Assembly (NCBI GenBank): GCA_028694305.1
Contig: JAQUTO010000014.1
Location: forward strand, 1-12,603
DNA: 12,603 nt
Direction of reading: 5' to 3'
DNA from: Bacilli bacterium
GTDB lineage: Bacteria; Bacillota_I; Bacilli_A; RFN20; UBA1709
The translations under genes and the position numbers were made by a program. The notes under the pieces were generated by a model. The model did not search any database, had not been told where the DNA came from, and saw nothing but the letters and a program-made list of their open reading frames with translations. Position 1 is the stretch's first letter. Every line of letters begins with the position of its first letter. Positions 5,713 through 11,885 of the stretch are shown here, one piece after another.

Positions 5713-6546
5713 ATGGCTATTAAATCTTATAAACCTACATCAGCTGGGCGCCGGGCATGCACATCACTTGTCATGGACGACATCACAGTTAAAAAGCCAG
5801 TAAAGTCATTGACCGTCTCACTTAAACATAGTGGTGGTCGTAACAACACTGGAATGATTACTTGCCGTCACGTTGGTGGCGGTCATAAACGCTTCTGGCG
5901 TGTCGTTGATTTCAAACGTGATAAGGATGGAATCATTGGCACAGTTGCGACAATCGAGTACGATCCAAACCGTTCAGCCAATATTGCTTTAATCAATTAT
6001 GCTGATGGCGAAAGACGTTACATCATTTGCCCAAAAGGTCTTGTCATCGGACAACAAATTGTCTCGGGACCAGACGTTGATATCAAGGTTGGTAATGCTT
6101 TACCACTTGAGAAGATTCCAGAAGGTACATTTATTCACTGTTTGGAATTAAAACCAGGAAAGGGTGCTCAATTAGTTCGTTCTGCAGGTAGCAGCGCTCA
6201 AATCTTAGGTAAAGAAGGGAAATACGTTACTGTTAGATTAACTTCTGGCGAAGTTCGTAAATTCCTCAATGACTGCCGTGCCACTATTGGTGAAGTTGGT
6301 AATGAAGACCACGCTTTAGTCAATCTTGGTAAAGCTGGCAGAAAACGTTGGTTAGGGGTTCGCCCAACCGTTCGTGGAGCTGTTATGAACCCATGCGACC
6401 ACCCACACGGTGGTGGTGAAGGTAAGAACCCAGTCGGCCGTGATGCACCAAGAACACCTTGGGGCAAGAAGCATATGGGTATCTCTACTCGTAGTAAGAA
6501 GAAGCCATCTTCTAAGATGATTGTTAGAAGACACAATGGAAGATAG
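5713..6546 (+). CDS. rplB: 50S ribosomal protein L2
   Basis: L2 is a core 50S protein needed for subunit association and peptidyl transferase activity. It has 277 residues, as in B. subtilis. The N-terminal region (IKSYKPTSAGRR) is followed by the OB-like and SH3-like RNA-binding domain (GGGHKRFWRVVDFKRDKDG, IEYDPNRSANIALI) and the C-terminal zone MNPCDHPHGGGEGKNPVGR. The latter includes the conserved His equivalent to E. coli His229, and it ends in RSKKKPSSKMIVRRHNGR. The only change I note in that motif is Cys for Val (MNPCDHPH). The SD is a perfect TAAGGAGG. The stop TAG is fused to the rpsS SD (TAGGAGG 6544-6550). Confidence 0.99.
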   Translation: MAIKSYKPTSAGRRACTSLVMDDITVKKPVKSLTVSLKHSGGRNNTGMITCRHVGGGHKRFWRVVDFKRDKDGIIGTVATIEYDPNRSANIALINYADGERRYIICPKGLVIGQQIVSGPDVDIKVGNALPLEKIPEGTFIHCLELKPGKGAQLVRSAGSSAQILGKEGKYVTVRLTSGEVRKFLNDCRATIGEVGNEDHALVNLGKAGRKRWLGVRPTVRGAVMNPCDHPHGGGEGKNPVGRDAPRTPWGKKHMGISTRSKKKPSSKMIVRRHNGR

Positions 6547-6555
6547 GAGGATATT

Positions 6556-6951
6556 ATGACACGTAGTTTAAAAAAGGGTCCATTCTGTGATGAACACCTA
6601 ATGAAAAAAGTCAAAGCATTAAATGCCTCTGGCAAAAAAGAAATTATTAAAACTTGGTCAAGAAGATCAACCATCTATCCTGATTTCATTGAACATAGTT
6701 TTGCAGTTTACAATGGCCGTGAACACATCACTGTCTATGTAACTGAAGATATGGTCGGACACAAGCTCGGTGAGTTTGCTCCAACTAGAACCTTCCATGG
6801 ACACAATGGAAATAACGCCGCTGATAAAGCTGCTGCAGCTAGTGGAGTTAATATTTCTAACGTTCCAGGAAGCACAACAGCCGCCGCTCCAGGCGCTGCC
6901 GCACCAGCTGCTGGTGCTGCTCCAGCCGCGGAAGCCCCAAAGGCTGAGTAA
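6556..6951 (+). CDS. rpsS: 30S ribosomal protein S19 with Ala/Pro C-terminal extension
   Basis: S19 binds the 30S head with S13, near the A-site finger and the P-site tRNA. The core is textbook: RSLKKGPF, KTWSRRSTIYPDFI, EDMVGHKLGEFAPTRTF. After HGHNG (about residue 86) the protein continues for some 45 residues of Ala, Pro and Gly (for example TTAAAPGAAAPAAGAAPAA), ending in EAPKAE; total 131 against the usual ~92. The extension is in frame and ends at TAA (6949-6951), followed directly by an in-frame TAG that opens the rplV SD, so it is not a simple stop-codon loss into the next gene. The base composition rises locally towards GC because of GCN codons. The tail is likely disordered; its role is unknown. 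Confidence 0.97.
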   Translation: MTRSLKKGPFCDEHLMKKVKALNASGKKEIIKTWSRRSTIYPDFIEHSFAVYNGREHITVYVTEDMVGHKLGEFAPTRTFHGHNGNNAADKAAAASGVNISNVPGSTTAAAPGAAAPAAGAAPAAEAPKAE

Positions 6952-6958
6952 TAGGAGG
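6949..6958 (+). promoter_or_regulatory. Tandem stop TAA-TAG merged with rplV SD
   Basis: The rpsS stop TAA is followed immediately and in frame by TAG, and this second TAG is the start of TAGGAGG (6952-6958), the rplV SD, 8 nt before ATG 6967. A ribosome reading through the first stop would be caught at the second. Confidence 0.85.
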
Positions 6959-6966
6959 GTAATGAA

Positions 6967-7299
6967 ATGGAAGCAAAAGCAACAGTCAAAACCGTCCGGA
7001 TTACTCCGCGTAAGGTTCGTTTAGTAATTGATGAAGTTCGTGGTAAGAGTGTCGATGAGGCCTTAGCCTTACTCGCTAACACTAACACTTCAGCTTCACC
7101 AGTCGTCGCTAAGCTCATAAAATCAGCCAGCGCCAATGCTAGCAAGAATCATGAGATGGATGCGACAAAGTTATATGTTAAAGAAATATTCGCTAACGAT
7201 GGTATTAGAATGAGACGTTTCATGACAAGAGCTAAAGGTTCAGCCTCAGGCTTAGTCAAGAGAACATGCCACATTACTTGCATCGTAGCAGAAAGATAG
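6967..7299 (+). CDS. rplV: 50S ribosomal protein L22
   Basis: L22 binds 23S rRNA domains and lines the exit tunnel with its beta-hairpin, opposite L4. It has 110 residues (usual 110-113). The start VKTVRITPRKVRLVIDEVRG is the standard rRNA-binding N-terminal region. The beta-hairpin DGIRMRRFMTRAKGSASGLVKRTCHIT is of normal length and carries no duplication or deletion of the kind associated with macrolide resistance. Unlike L22 of some mycoplasmas, it has no long C-terminal tail; it ends CIVAER. The stop TAG is the start of the rpsC SD (TAGGAGG 7297-7303). Confidence 0.98.
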   Translation: MEAKATVKTVRITPRKVRLVIDEVRGKSVDEALALLANTNTSASPVVAKLIKSASANASKNHEMDATKLYVKEIFANDGIRMRRFMTRAKGSASGLVKRTCHITCIVAER

Positions 7300-7311
7300 G
7301 AGGTTACATCA

Positions 7312-7986
7312 ATGGGACAAAAAGTTAATCCAGTAGGAATGCGAATTGGCATTAACCGTGATTGGGATGCCAAATGGTATGCTGATAAAGAATACGGCGA
7401 ATACCTACAAGAAGATATTAAGATTAGAAAACTTCTCGAAGCTAAGCTCAAAGATGCAGCCTTAGCTAGAACTGAGATTCTAAGAACTAAAGATAACGTC
7501 GAAATCATTGCTCACGTGGCTCGTCCAGGTGTGGTCATTGGTCAAGATGGTAAAACAGTCGAAGAACTCAATAAAGCCATTGCTAAAATTAGCAAGGGTA
7601 AGAAAGTTAAAATCACTGTTGTTGAAGTTAAACAACCAAATCTTGATGCAACCTTAGTTGCTAAGAATATGGCACAACAACTTGAGCAACGTGCATCCTT
7701 CAGAACTGTGCAAAAGAAAGCCATCCAACTAGTTATGAAGTCCGGAGCCAAAGGTATTAAAACTTTGATTTCTGGCCGTCTAGCCGGTGCTGATATTGCG
7801 CGGAGTGAAGGTTATAGTGAAGGTATCGTTCCATTACATACCTTAAGAGCAGACATCGACTTTGCAGTCGAAGAAGCCCAAACTACCTATGGAAAACTTG
7901 GCGTTAAAGTCTGGATCTGCCGTGGTGAGATTTTAGATGATAAAACTAAGATTAGTCCAAAACCAAATGAAGCGAAGGGGGCGTAG
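7312..7986 (+). CDS. rpsC: 30S ribosomal protein S3
   Basis: S3 lies at the mRNA entry site of the 30S subunit and, with S4 and S5, forms the helicase-like ring that unwinds incoming mRNA. It has 224 residues (usual ~218). The N-terminal motif GQKVNPVGMRIGINRDW is followed by the KH type II domain with the GxxG loop in GVVIGQDGKTVEEL (near residue 75-90). The C-terminal domain carries QRASFRTVQKKAIQLVMKSG, the region of the mRNA-entry basic residues, and GRLAGADIARSEGYSEG. The C-terminus (KISPKPNEAKGA) is only slightly longer than usual. The stop is TAG, with the probable rplP SD lying just before it, inside the rpsC coding end. Confidence 0.99.
   Translation: MGQKVNPVGMRIGINRDWDAKWYADKEYGEYLQEDIKIRKLLEAKLKDAALARTEILRTKDNVEIIAHVARPGVVIGQDGKTVEELNKAIAKISKGKKVKITVVEVKQPNLDATLVAKNMAQQLEQRASFRTVQKKAIQLVMKSGAKGIKTLISGRLAGADIARSEGYSEGIVPLHTLRADIDFAVEEAQTTYGKLGVKVWICRGEILDDKTKISPKPNEAKGA
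7975..7981 (+). promoter_or_regulatory. Unusual SD for rplP (AAGGGGG) inside the rpsC end
   Basis: rplP lacks the TAGGAGG module. Its likely SD is AAGGGGG at 7975-7981, inside the last codons of rpsC and 11 nt before ATG 7993. An in-frame ATG at 7999 is an alternative start, but most L16 proteins begin M-L-x-P-K-R, which needs the 7993 start. Confidence 0.55.
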
Positions 7987-7992
7987 TTATTT

Positions 7993-8415
7993 ATGTTAAT
8001 GCCAAAGAGAACAAAATATCGTAGACCTCATCGGCTCAGTTACGAGGGTCCTGCCAAGGGCGGAGCCACTGTAGCATTTGGAGACAAAGGTTTACAAGCA
8101 ACAGAAGGCGGTTATATTACTGCCAACCAAATTGAAGCAGCCCGTATTTGTTTATCAAGATATACAAAACGTGGTGGTCAAGTTTGGATTCGGATATTCC
8201 CACAACTCTCACGTACAAAGAAACCACTTGAAGTACGTATGGGTTCTGGTAAAGGTGCCCCAGATCACTGGGTCGCAGTCGTTAAAGCCGGCACAGTCAT
8301 GTTTGAAATTGGTGGCGTTCCTGAAGCGGATGCAATTGAAGCATTACGCCAAGCAGGAGATAAGCTCCCAATCAAAACTAAAGTTGCTGTCCGTCAAGCA
8401 AAGGTAGGTGCCTAA
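7993..8415 (+). CDS. rplP: 50S ribosomal protein L16
   Basis: L16 organises the A-site side of the 50S central protuberance and is a late assembly protein. It has 140 residues (usual 137-144). The N-terminus MLMPKRTKYRRPHR is the standard signature. The core has YITANQIEAARI, SRYTKRGGQVWIRIFP and KPLEVRMGSGKGAPDHW; the Arg in LEVRMG corresponds to the position hydroxylated in E. coli L16. The end LPIKTKVAVRQAKVGA is a little short. The stop TAA is separated from the rpmC ATG by a single base, so the two are probably translationally coupled. Confidence 0.98.
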   Translation: MLMPKRTKYRRPHRLSYEGPAKGGATVAFGDKGLQATEGGYITANQIEAARICLSRYTKRGGQVWIRIFPQLSRTKKPLEVRMGSGKGAPDHWVAVVKAGTVMFEIGGVPEADAIEALRQAGDKLPIKTKVAVRQAKVGA

Positions 8416-8416
8416 T

Positions 8417-8614
8417 ATGAGAATTAAAGAAATTAGAGAACTACCACAAAAGGATTTAGAATCAAAAGTCAAAGAATTAAAAGAAGAATTATTTGTCTCG
8501 AGATTCCAACAAGCAACAGGTAGTGCTAAAGATTCAAGTAAACGTAAAGAAATTAGAAAGGATATTGCTCGCATTCTCACTGTTATTAAGGAACGTGAGC
8601 AAGTCAACGGATAG
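8417..8614 (+). CDS. rpmC: 50S ribosomal protein L29
   Basis: L29 is a small two-helix protein at the exit-tunnel rim beside L23. It has 65 residues, a normal length. RIKEIRELPQKDLESKVKEL, then KEELFVSRFQQATG, matches the family; the second helix carries RKDIARILTVIKERE. I chose ATG 8417, one base after the rplP stop, because it gives the canonical Met-x-x-(K/E)EIREL start. An in-frame GTG at 8408 would add three residues and overlap rplP. No long Lys/Ala tail is present, unlike in neighbouring L23 and L24. The stop TAG is fused to the rpsQ SD. Confidence 0.97.
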   Translation: MRIKEIRELPQKDLESKVKELKEELFVSRFQQATGSAKDSSKRKEIRKDIARILTVIKEREQVNG

Positions 8615-8626
8615 GAGGTTACCATC

Positions 8627-8908
8627 ATGGAAGAAAGAACAAGTAAAAGAAGAATTATTCAAGGCGTAGTTATTTCCGATAAGATGGAGAAGACCATTAC
8701 TGTCAAGGTTGATCGTTATCCACTACACGCTATTTACAAAAAGAAAGTTAAAACAACCAAGAAATATCACGTTCATGATGAGCAAAACGCAGCTCACGTC
8801 GGCGATATTGTCTCCTTTATGGAGACAAGACCACTCTCAGCAACTAAGAGATTCACATTAGTGAAGATTATTAAGAAAGCTGAGAAGGTTGTTGAAGCCA
8901 ACGCTTAG
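8627..8908 (+). CDS. rpsQ: 30S ribosomal protein S17
   Basis: S17 is a primary 16S rRNA binder in the 30S body, with an OB fold. It has 93 residues (usual 84-87); the added length is a few residues at each end. The signatures are RRIIQGVVISDKMEKTITVKV and the C-terminal motif VGDIVSFMETRPLSATKRF, diagnostic for the family. YHVHDEQN matches the usual HDE loop. The SD is TAGGAGG (8612-8618), opened by the rpmC stop, and the gene's own TAG stop opens the rplN SD (8906-8912). Confidence 0.98.
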   Translation: MEERTSKRRIIQGVVISDKMEKTITVKVDRYPLHAIYKKKVKTTKKYHVHDEQNAAHVGDIVSFMETRPLSATKRFTLVKIIKKAEKVVEANA

Positions 8909-8919
8909 GAGGGAAGCAT

Positions 8920-9297
8920 ATGATTCAAAATGAAACAAATTTAGTCGTTGCTGATAACTCCGGAGCCAGAAGCGTTCGAGTCTTTAGACTCTTAGGTGGC
9001 TCCTTCAGAAAGACGTCTAATATTGGTGATATCGTCATTTGCGCAGTCAAGGATGCTATGCCAAATTCCGGAGTCAAGAAAGGCGATATCGTACGTTGCG
9101 TAATCGTACGGACTAAGAAAGGTGTCGTTAGAGAAGATGGCGCTAGAATCAAATTTGATGATAATGCCTGTGTCTTAATTAACGATGATAACACCCCACG
9201 TGGAACACGTGTATTCGGACCTGTCGCCAGAGAATTAAGAGATACAGGTGATGAGGGATTTATGAAAATCGTCTCACTCGCACCTGAGGTCTTATAG
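8920..9297 (+). CDS. rplN: 50S ribosomal protein L14
   Basis: L14 lies at the subunit interface, takes part in bridges to 16S rRNA and is the binding site of the silencing factor RsfS. It has 125 residues (usual 122). The opening MIQNETNLVVADNSGA and the end FMKIVSLAPEVL are almost invariant family features, and PRGTRVFGPVARELR is intact. Compared with B. subtilis there is a small insertion just after RELR (DTGDEG before FMKI), on the C-terminal helical part. The SD and the stop are both of the TAGGAGG fused type (8906-8912 and 9295-9301). Confidence 0.99.
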   Translation: MIQNETNLVVADNSGARSVRVFRLLGGSFRKTSNIGDIVICAVKDAMPNSGVKKGDIVRCVIVRTKKGVVREDGARIKFDDNACVLINDDNTPRGTRVFGPVARELRDTGDEGFMKIVSLAPEVL

Positions 9298-9308
9298 GAG
9301 GCAACAGA

Positions 9309-9794
9309 ATGAAACTTAGAAAAGGTGATAAAGTTAAAGTTATCGCTGGTGCAAACAAAGGCACAATTGCTGAAGTCTTGCATGTCAGTTATAAAGATGA
9401 TGTTGTTTGGGTTGAAGGCGTCAATATGCGAACAAAGCATGTTAAGCCAAGCCAAAACAATCCAGAAGGCCGGATTGACCAATATGAAGCACCAATTCAT
9501 ATTTCTAACGTAGCATATTATGATGAAAAGAATAAATGTGTTACTAAAATTGGTTATAAGGTAACTGGTAAAGAAAAAGAGCGGATCTCTAGAAAGACTA
9601 AATTACCATTAGGTAAGGCAGCCAAGACTAGCGGTGGGCTCAAGGGTATTATTAAAAATAGAAAGAATGTTGCCGGTGTTGAGGCTAAGCCAGTCGGTGA
9701 AGAAAAAGCCACTAAGGCCGCTAAGAAACCAGCAGCAAAGAAGAATGTTGAAAGAAAAGCACCAACACAAAGCGCTAAAGGAGGGTCTAAATAA
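9309..9794 (+). CDS. rplX: 50S ribosomal protein L24 with Lys/Ala C-terminal extension
   Basis: L24 starts 50S assembly on 23S rRNA and in the mature subunit stands beside the exit tunnel. The N-terminal KOW domain is clear (MKLRKGDKVKVIAGANKGTI), followed by VEGVNMRTKHVKPSQNNPEG and EAPIHISNV. The canonical protein ends near residue 100 (usual ~103), but this one runs to 161. Residues ~101-161 are Lys, Ala and Gly rich (KAAKKPAAKK, SAKGGSK), likely basic and disordered. The extension also carries the rplE SD: AAAGGAGGG lies in codons of its end. The stop TAA shares its last base with the rplE ATG (9794). It resembles the L23 tail in composition but is at the opposite terminus, so a simple duplication does not explain it. 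Confidence 0.97.
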   Translation: MKLRKGDKVKVIAGANKGTIAEVLHVSYKDDVVWVEGVNMRTKHVKPSQNNPEGRIDQYEAPIHISNVAYYDEKNKCVTKIGYKVTGKEKERISRKTKLPLGKAAKTSGGLKGIIKNRKNVAGVEAKPVGEEKATKAAKKPAAKKNVERKAPTQSAKGGSK

Positions 9795-10342
9795 TGGCTA
9801 TTGAAAATCGTTTATATGATAAATATAAAAAAGAAGCTGTTCCAGCCCTCGTTAAGAAGTTTAATTATACTTCAGTCATGCAATGCCCTCGTCTTGACAA
9901 GGTAATTGTCAACATTGGTTGTGGTGATGCTACCGGTAATGAAAAGTTACTTGATGATTCTGTTAAGGAATTAACGCAAATCACAGGTCAAAAACCGGTT
10001 GTTACTAAAGCTAAAAAATCTATTGCTACTTTCAAATTAAGAGAGGGCGATAAGATTGGTTGCAAGGTAACACTTCGCGGTCAAAGAATGTATGAATTCC
10101 TTGATAAGTTATTCAATATCTCTTTACCACGTACTCGTGACTTTAGAGGTGTCTCCAAGACTGCCTTTGATGGTCGTGGAAATTACACTTTCGGAATTAA
10201 GGAACAATTGATTTTCCCTGAAATTAACTATGAACAAGTTAATCGTGTTAGAGGAATGGATATTGTTGTCGTTACAACGGCTAAAAGCGATGAAGAAGCT
10301 AAAGAATTATTAACTCTTCTCGGCGTGCCGTTTGCAAAGTAG
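9794..10342 (+). CDS. rplE: 50S ribosomal protein L5
   Basis: L5 binds 5S rRNA in the central protuberance and contacts P-site tRNA. It has 182 residues (usual 179). The family signatures are present: VMQCPRLDKVIVNIGCGD, ITGQKPVVTKAKKSIATFKL, REGDKIGCKVTLRG, LPRTRDFRG and the C-terminal GMDIVVVTTAKSDEEAKELL. Its ATG overlaps the last base of the rplX TAA (TAATG), and the SD lies in the rplX end, so it is probably translated by ribosomes that finish rplX. The stop TAG opens the rpsN SD (10340-10346). Confidence 0.99.
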   Translation: MAIENRLYDKYKKEAVPALVKKFNYTSVMQCPRLDKVIVNIGCGDATGNEKLLDDSVKELTQITGQKPVVTKAKKSIATFKLREGDKIGCKVTLRGQRMYEFLDKLFNISLPRTRDFRGVSKTAFDGRGNYTFGIKEQLIFPEINYEQVNRVRGMDIVVVTTAKSDEEAKELLTLLGVPFAK

Positions 10343-10353
10343 GAGGGTAAGAT

Positions 10354-10539
10354 ATGGCAAAGACATCGATTAAAGTTCGCTGTGAACGTCCAAAGAAATT
10401 TGCAGTCAGAGAATACACACGCTGTGAGCGTTGTGGACGCCCTCATGCAGTTATTAAGAAATTCAAACTATGCCGGATCTGTCTTAGAGAATTAGCCTAT
10501 AAAGGTCAAATTCCTGGGATGAAGAAATCCAGCTGGTAG
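10354..10539 (+). CDS. rpsN: 30S ribosomal protein S14, zinc-binding type (type Z)
   Basis: S14 is a head protein of the 30S subunit next to S3 and S10. It has 61 residues, the exact length of the zinc form. The four zinc ligands are Cys24, Cys27, Cys40 and Cys43 (CERC and CRIC), with the typical end LAYKGQIPGMKKSSW. It replaces the longer, zinc-free S14 that many bacteria also keep under zinc-responsive control; no paralogue is visible here. The gene ends with TAG, then one sense-like codon (GTT), then a second in-frame TAG that begins the rpsH SD. Confidence 0.99.
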   Translation: MAKTSIKVRCERPKKFAVREYTRCERCGRPHAVIKKFKLCRICLRELAYKGQIPGMKKSSW

Positions 10540-10549
10540 GTTTAGGAGG
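10537..10549 (+). promoter_or_regulatory. Tandem in-frame stops with rpsH SD (TAG-GTT-TAGGAGG)
   Basis: The rpsN stop TAG (10537-10539) is followed after one codon by a second in-frame TAG (10543-10545), which is the start of TAGGAGG (10543-10549), the rpsH SD, 10 nt before ATG 10560. It is the second case in the operon where the SD keeps a TAG in the upstream frame although the gene already stopped. Confidence 0.8.
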
Positions 10550-10559
10550 AACATTAAGT

Positions 10560-10952
10560 ATGGTTACAGATCCAATTGCTGATATGCTTACAAGAATTCG
10601 TAACGCAAATCAGATGAAAAATGAAACTGTTGAAATGCCTAGCTCTAAAACCAAAGTGGAAATCGCTAAGATTTTACAAGGCGAAGGCTATATCAATAGT
10701 TATGAAGTTTCAGGCGATAAGATTAAACCAAGTTTAAAACTTAGCTTGAAATATGTCGGAAATGACCGCGTAATCACTGGCTTAAAAAGAATTTCTAAAC
10801 CAGGATTAAGAGTCTATTCCAACGCAGAAGAATTACCAAAGGTCTTAAATGGTCTTGGAATTGCCATCATTTCTACTTCAAGTGGAATGATGAGTGATAA
10901 GCAAGCTCGTTTGAAAGGGCTTGGCGGCGAAGTCGTCGCTTATGTTTGGTAG
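10560..10952 (+). CDS. rpsH: 30S ribosomal protein S8
   Basis: S8 is a primary binder of the 16S rRNA central domain; in E. coli it is the translational repressor of the spc operon. It has 130 residues (usual 130-132). The N-terminus MVTDPIADMLTRIRNAN and KVEIAKILQGEGYI are typical, and the C-terminal RNA-binding signature STSSGMMSDKQARLKGLGGE matches the family pattern. The last residues are VAYVW. The E. coli repressor site lies near rplE; I see no clear copy of that site here. The stop TAG opens the rplF SD. Confidence 0.99.
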   Translation: MVTDPIADMLTRIRNANQMKNETVEMPSSKTKVEIAKILQGEGYINSYEVSGDKIKPSLKLSLKYVGNDRVITGLKRISKPGLRVYSNAEELPKVLNGLGIAIISTSSGMMSDKQARLKGLGGEVVAYVW

Positions 10953-10956
10953 GAGG
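10950..10956 (+). promoter_or_regulatory. Fused rpsH stop / rplF SD, TAGGAGG
   Basis: The TAG stop of rpsH starts TAGGAGG, 7 nt before ATG 10964. It decides the rplF start: the frame is open to a TTG at 10946, but that lies upstream of the SD inside rpsH and would add six residues not found in L6. Confidence 0.85.
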
Positions 10957-10963
10957 TAGGGAT

Positions 10964-11506
10964 ATGTCTAGAATCGGAAATAAACCTGTCATCGTACCTA
11001 GCGGCGTCACTGTCAAGATTGAACCAACTTTAGTGACAGTTGTCGGACCACTTGGTACCTTAAAGATGGATTACAATCCACTCATTACCATTAAGCAAGA
11101 TGGAGATCATATTCATCTTACAAGAGCGGATGAAGAGAAGCACACAAAGCAACTCCATGGTACAACTAGAGCCAATCTCCATAACATGGTAGAAGGCGTT
11201 ACTAAAGGTTATACTAAAGAGTTAGAAATTAAAGGTATTGGTTACCACGCTCAAATGAAAGGCAAAGATGTGACATTACTTGTTGGTTATTCACATCCAG
11301 TCGTCATTAAAGCTTTACCAAATACAAAGATTAGTGTTAATAAAGAAACTACTGGTATTACTATCAGTGGAACAGATAAGCAAGCAGTTGGGCAAGTTGC
11401 GAACTTAATTCGTCAAGTGAGACAACCAGAGCCATACCTTGGAAAAGGTATTGCCTATAAGGGTGAACATATTAGACGTAAGGAAGGCAAGAAGGCCGGG
11501 AAGTAG
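10964..11506 (+). CDS. rplF: 50S ribosomal protein L6
   Basis: L6 lies at the base of the L7/L12 stalk near the sarcin-ricin loop, where elongation factors dock. It has 180 residues (usual 178-179). The start SRIGNKPVIVPSGV is canonical. Two related L6 domains follow; the second carries KELEIKGIGYHAQMKGKDVTL, LLVGYSHPV and the conserved signature QPEPYLGKGIAYKGEHIRRKEGKKAGK near the end. The ATG at 10964 is set by the SD fused to the rpsH stop. The stop TAG is followed by GAAATT, only a weak SD, before rplR. Confidence 0.99.
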   Translation: MSRIGNKPVIVPSGVTVKIEPTLVTVVGPLGTLKMDYNPLITIKQDGDHIHLTRADEEKHTKQLHGTTRANLHNMVEGVTKGYTKELEIKGIGYHAQMKGKDVTLLVGYSHPVVIKALPNTKISVNKETTGITISGTDKQAVGQVANLIRQVRQPEPYLGKGIAYKGEHIRRKEGKKAGK

Positions 11507-11514
11507 GAAATTAT

Positions 11515-11871
11515 ATGATTAAAAAAACATCAAGTAATAGTTTACGCGAAAAGCGTCATCTAAGAATCCGCAACAAGATTAGCGGTACTGCCTCTTGTCC
11601 ACGTCTTTCTGTCTATCGTTCAAATTCTCACATTCATGCCCAAATTATCGATGATGAGAAAGGTGTAACACTCGCCTCAGCCTCATCAGTCAATCTCAAG
11701 CTTAAGAAAGGCGGTAATGTCGAAGCTGCAAAAGCAGTCGGAACAGAAATCGCTAAGCAAGCCGCAGCTAAGAAGATTACTAACGTGGTCTTCGATCGCA
11801 GTGGTTACTTGTATCATGGTCGTGTCCAAGCTTTAGCCGAAGCTGCTAGAGCTGCTGGACTTAAGTTCTAA
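11515..11871 (+). CDS. rplR: 50S ribosomal protein L18
   Basis: L18 binds 5S rRNA with L5 and joins it to the 50S subunit. It has 118 residues (usual 117-120). The basic N-terminus (REKRHLRIRNKISGT) is followed by PRLSVYRSNSHIHAQIIDD, then ASASSV, and the C-terminal VVFDRSGYLYHGRVQALAEAARAAGL, which is the family signature. Only a partial SD (TAGGAAA 11504-11510, 4 nt before the ATG) precedes it, 8 nt after rplF; coupling to rplF translation may compensate. The stop is TAA and the strong SD AAAGGAGG follows for rpsE. Confidence 0.98.
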   Translation: MIKKTSSNSLREKRHLRIRNKISGTASCPRLSVYRSNSHIHAQIIDDEKGVTLASASSVNLKLKKGGNVEAAKAVGTEIAKQAAAKKITNVVFDRSGYLYHGRVQALAEAARAAGLKF

Positions 11872-11885
11872 AAGGAGGAAAGCAC

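Noticed and set aside
6198..6674. 158-codon open frame on the minus strand across rplB/rpsS
   Set aside because: It is antisense to two certain genes, has no SD or promoter that I can see, and is a mirror of conserved r-protein codons.
8925..9500. 191-codon open frame on the minus strand across rplN/rplX
   Set aside because: Same reason: it is fully antisense to conserved genes, and its composition reflects the opposite-strand codon pattern.
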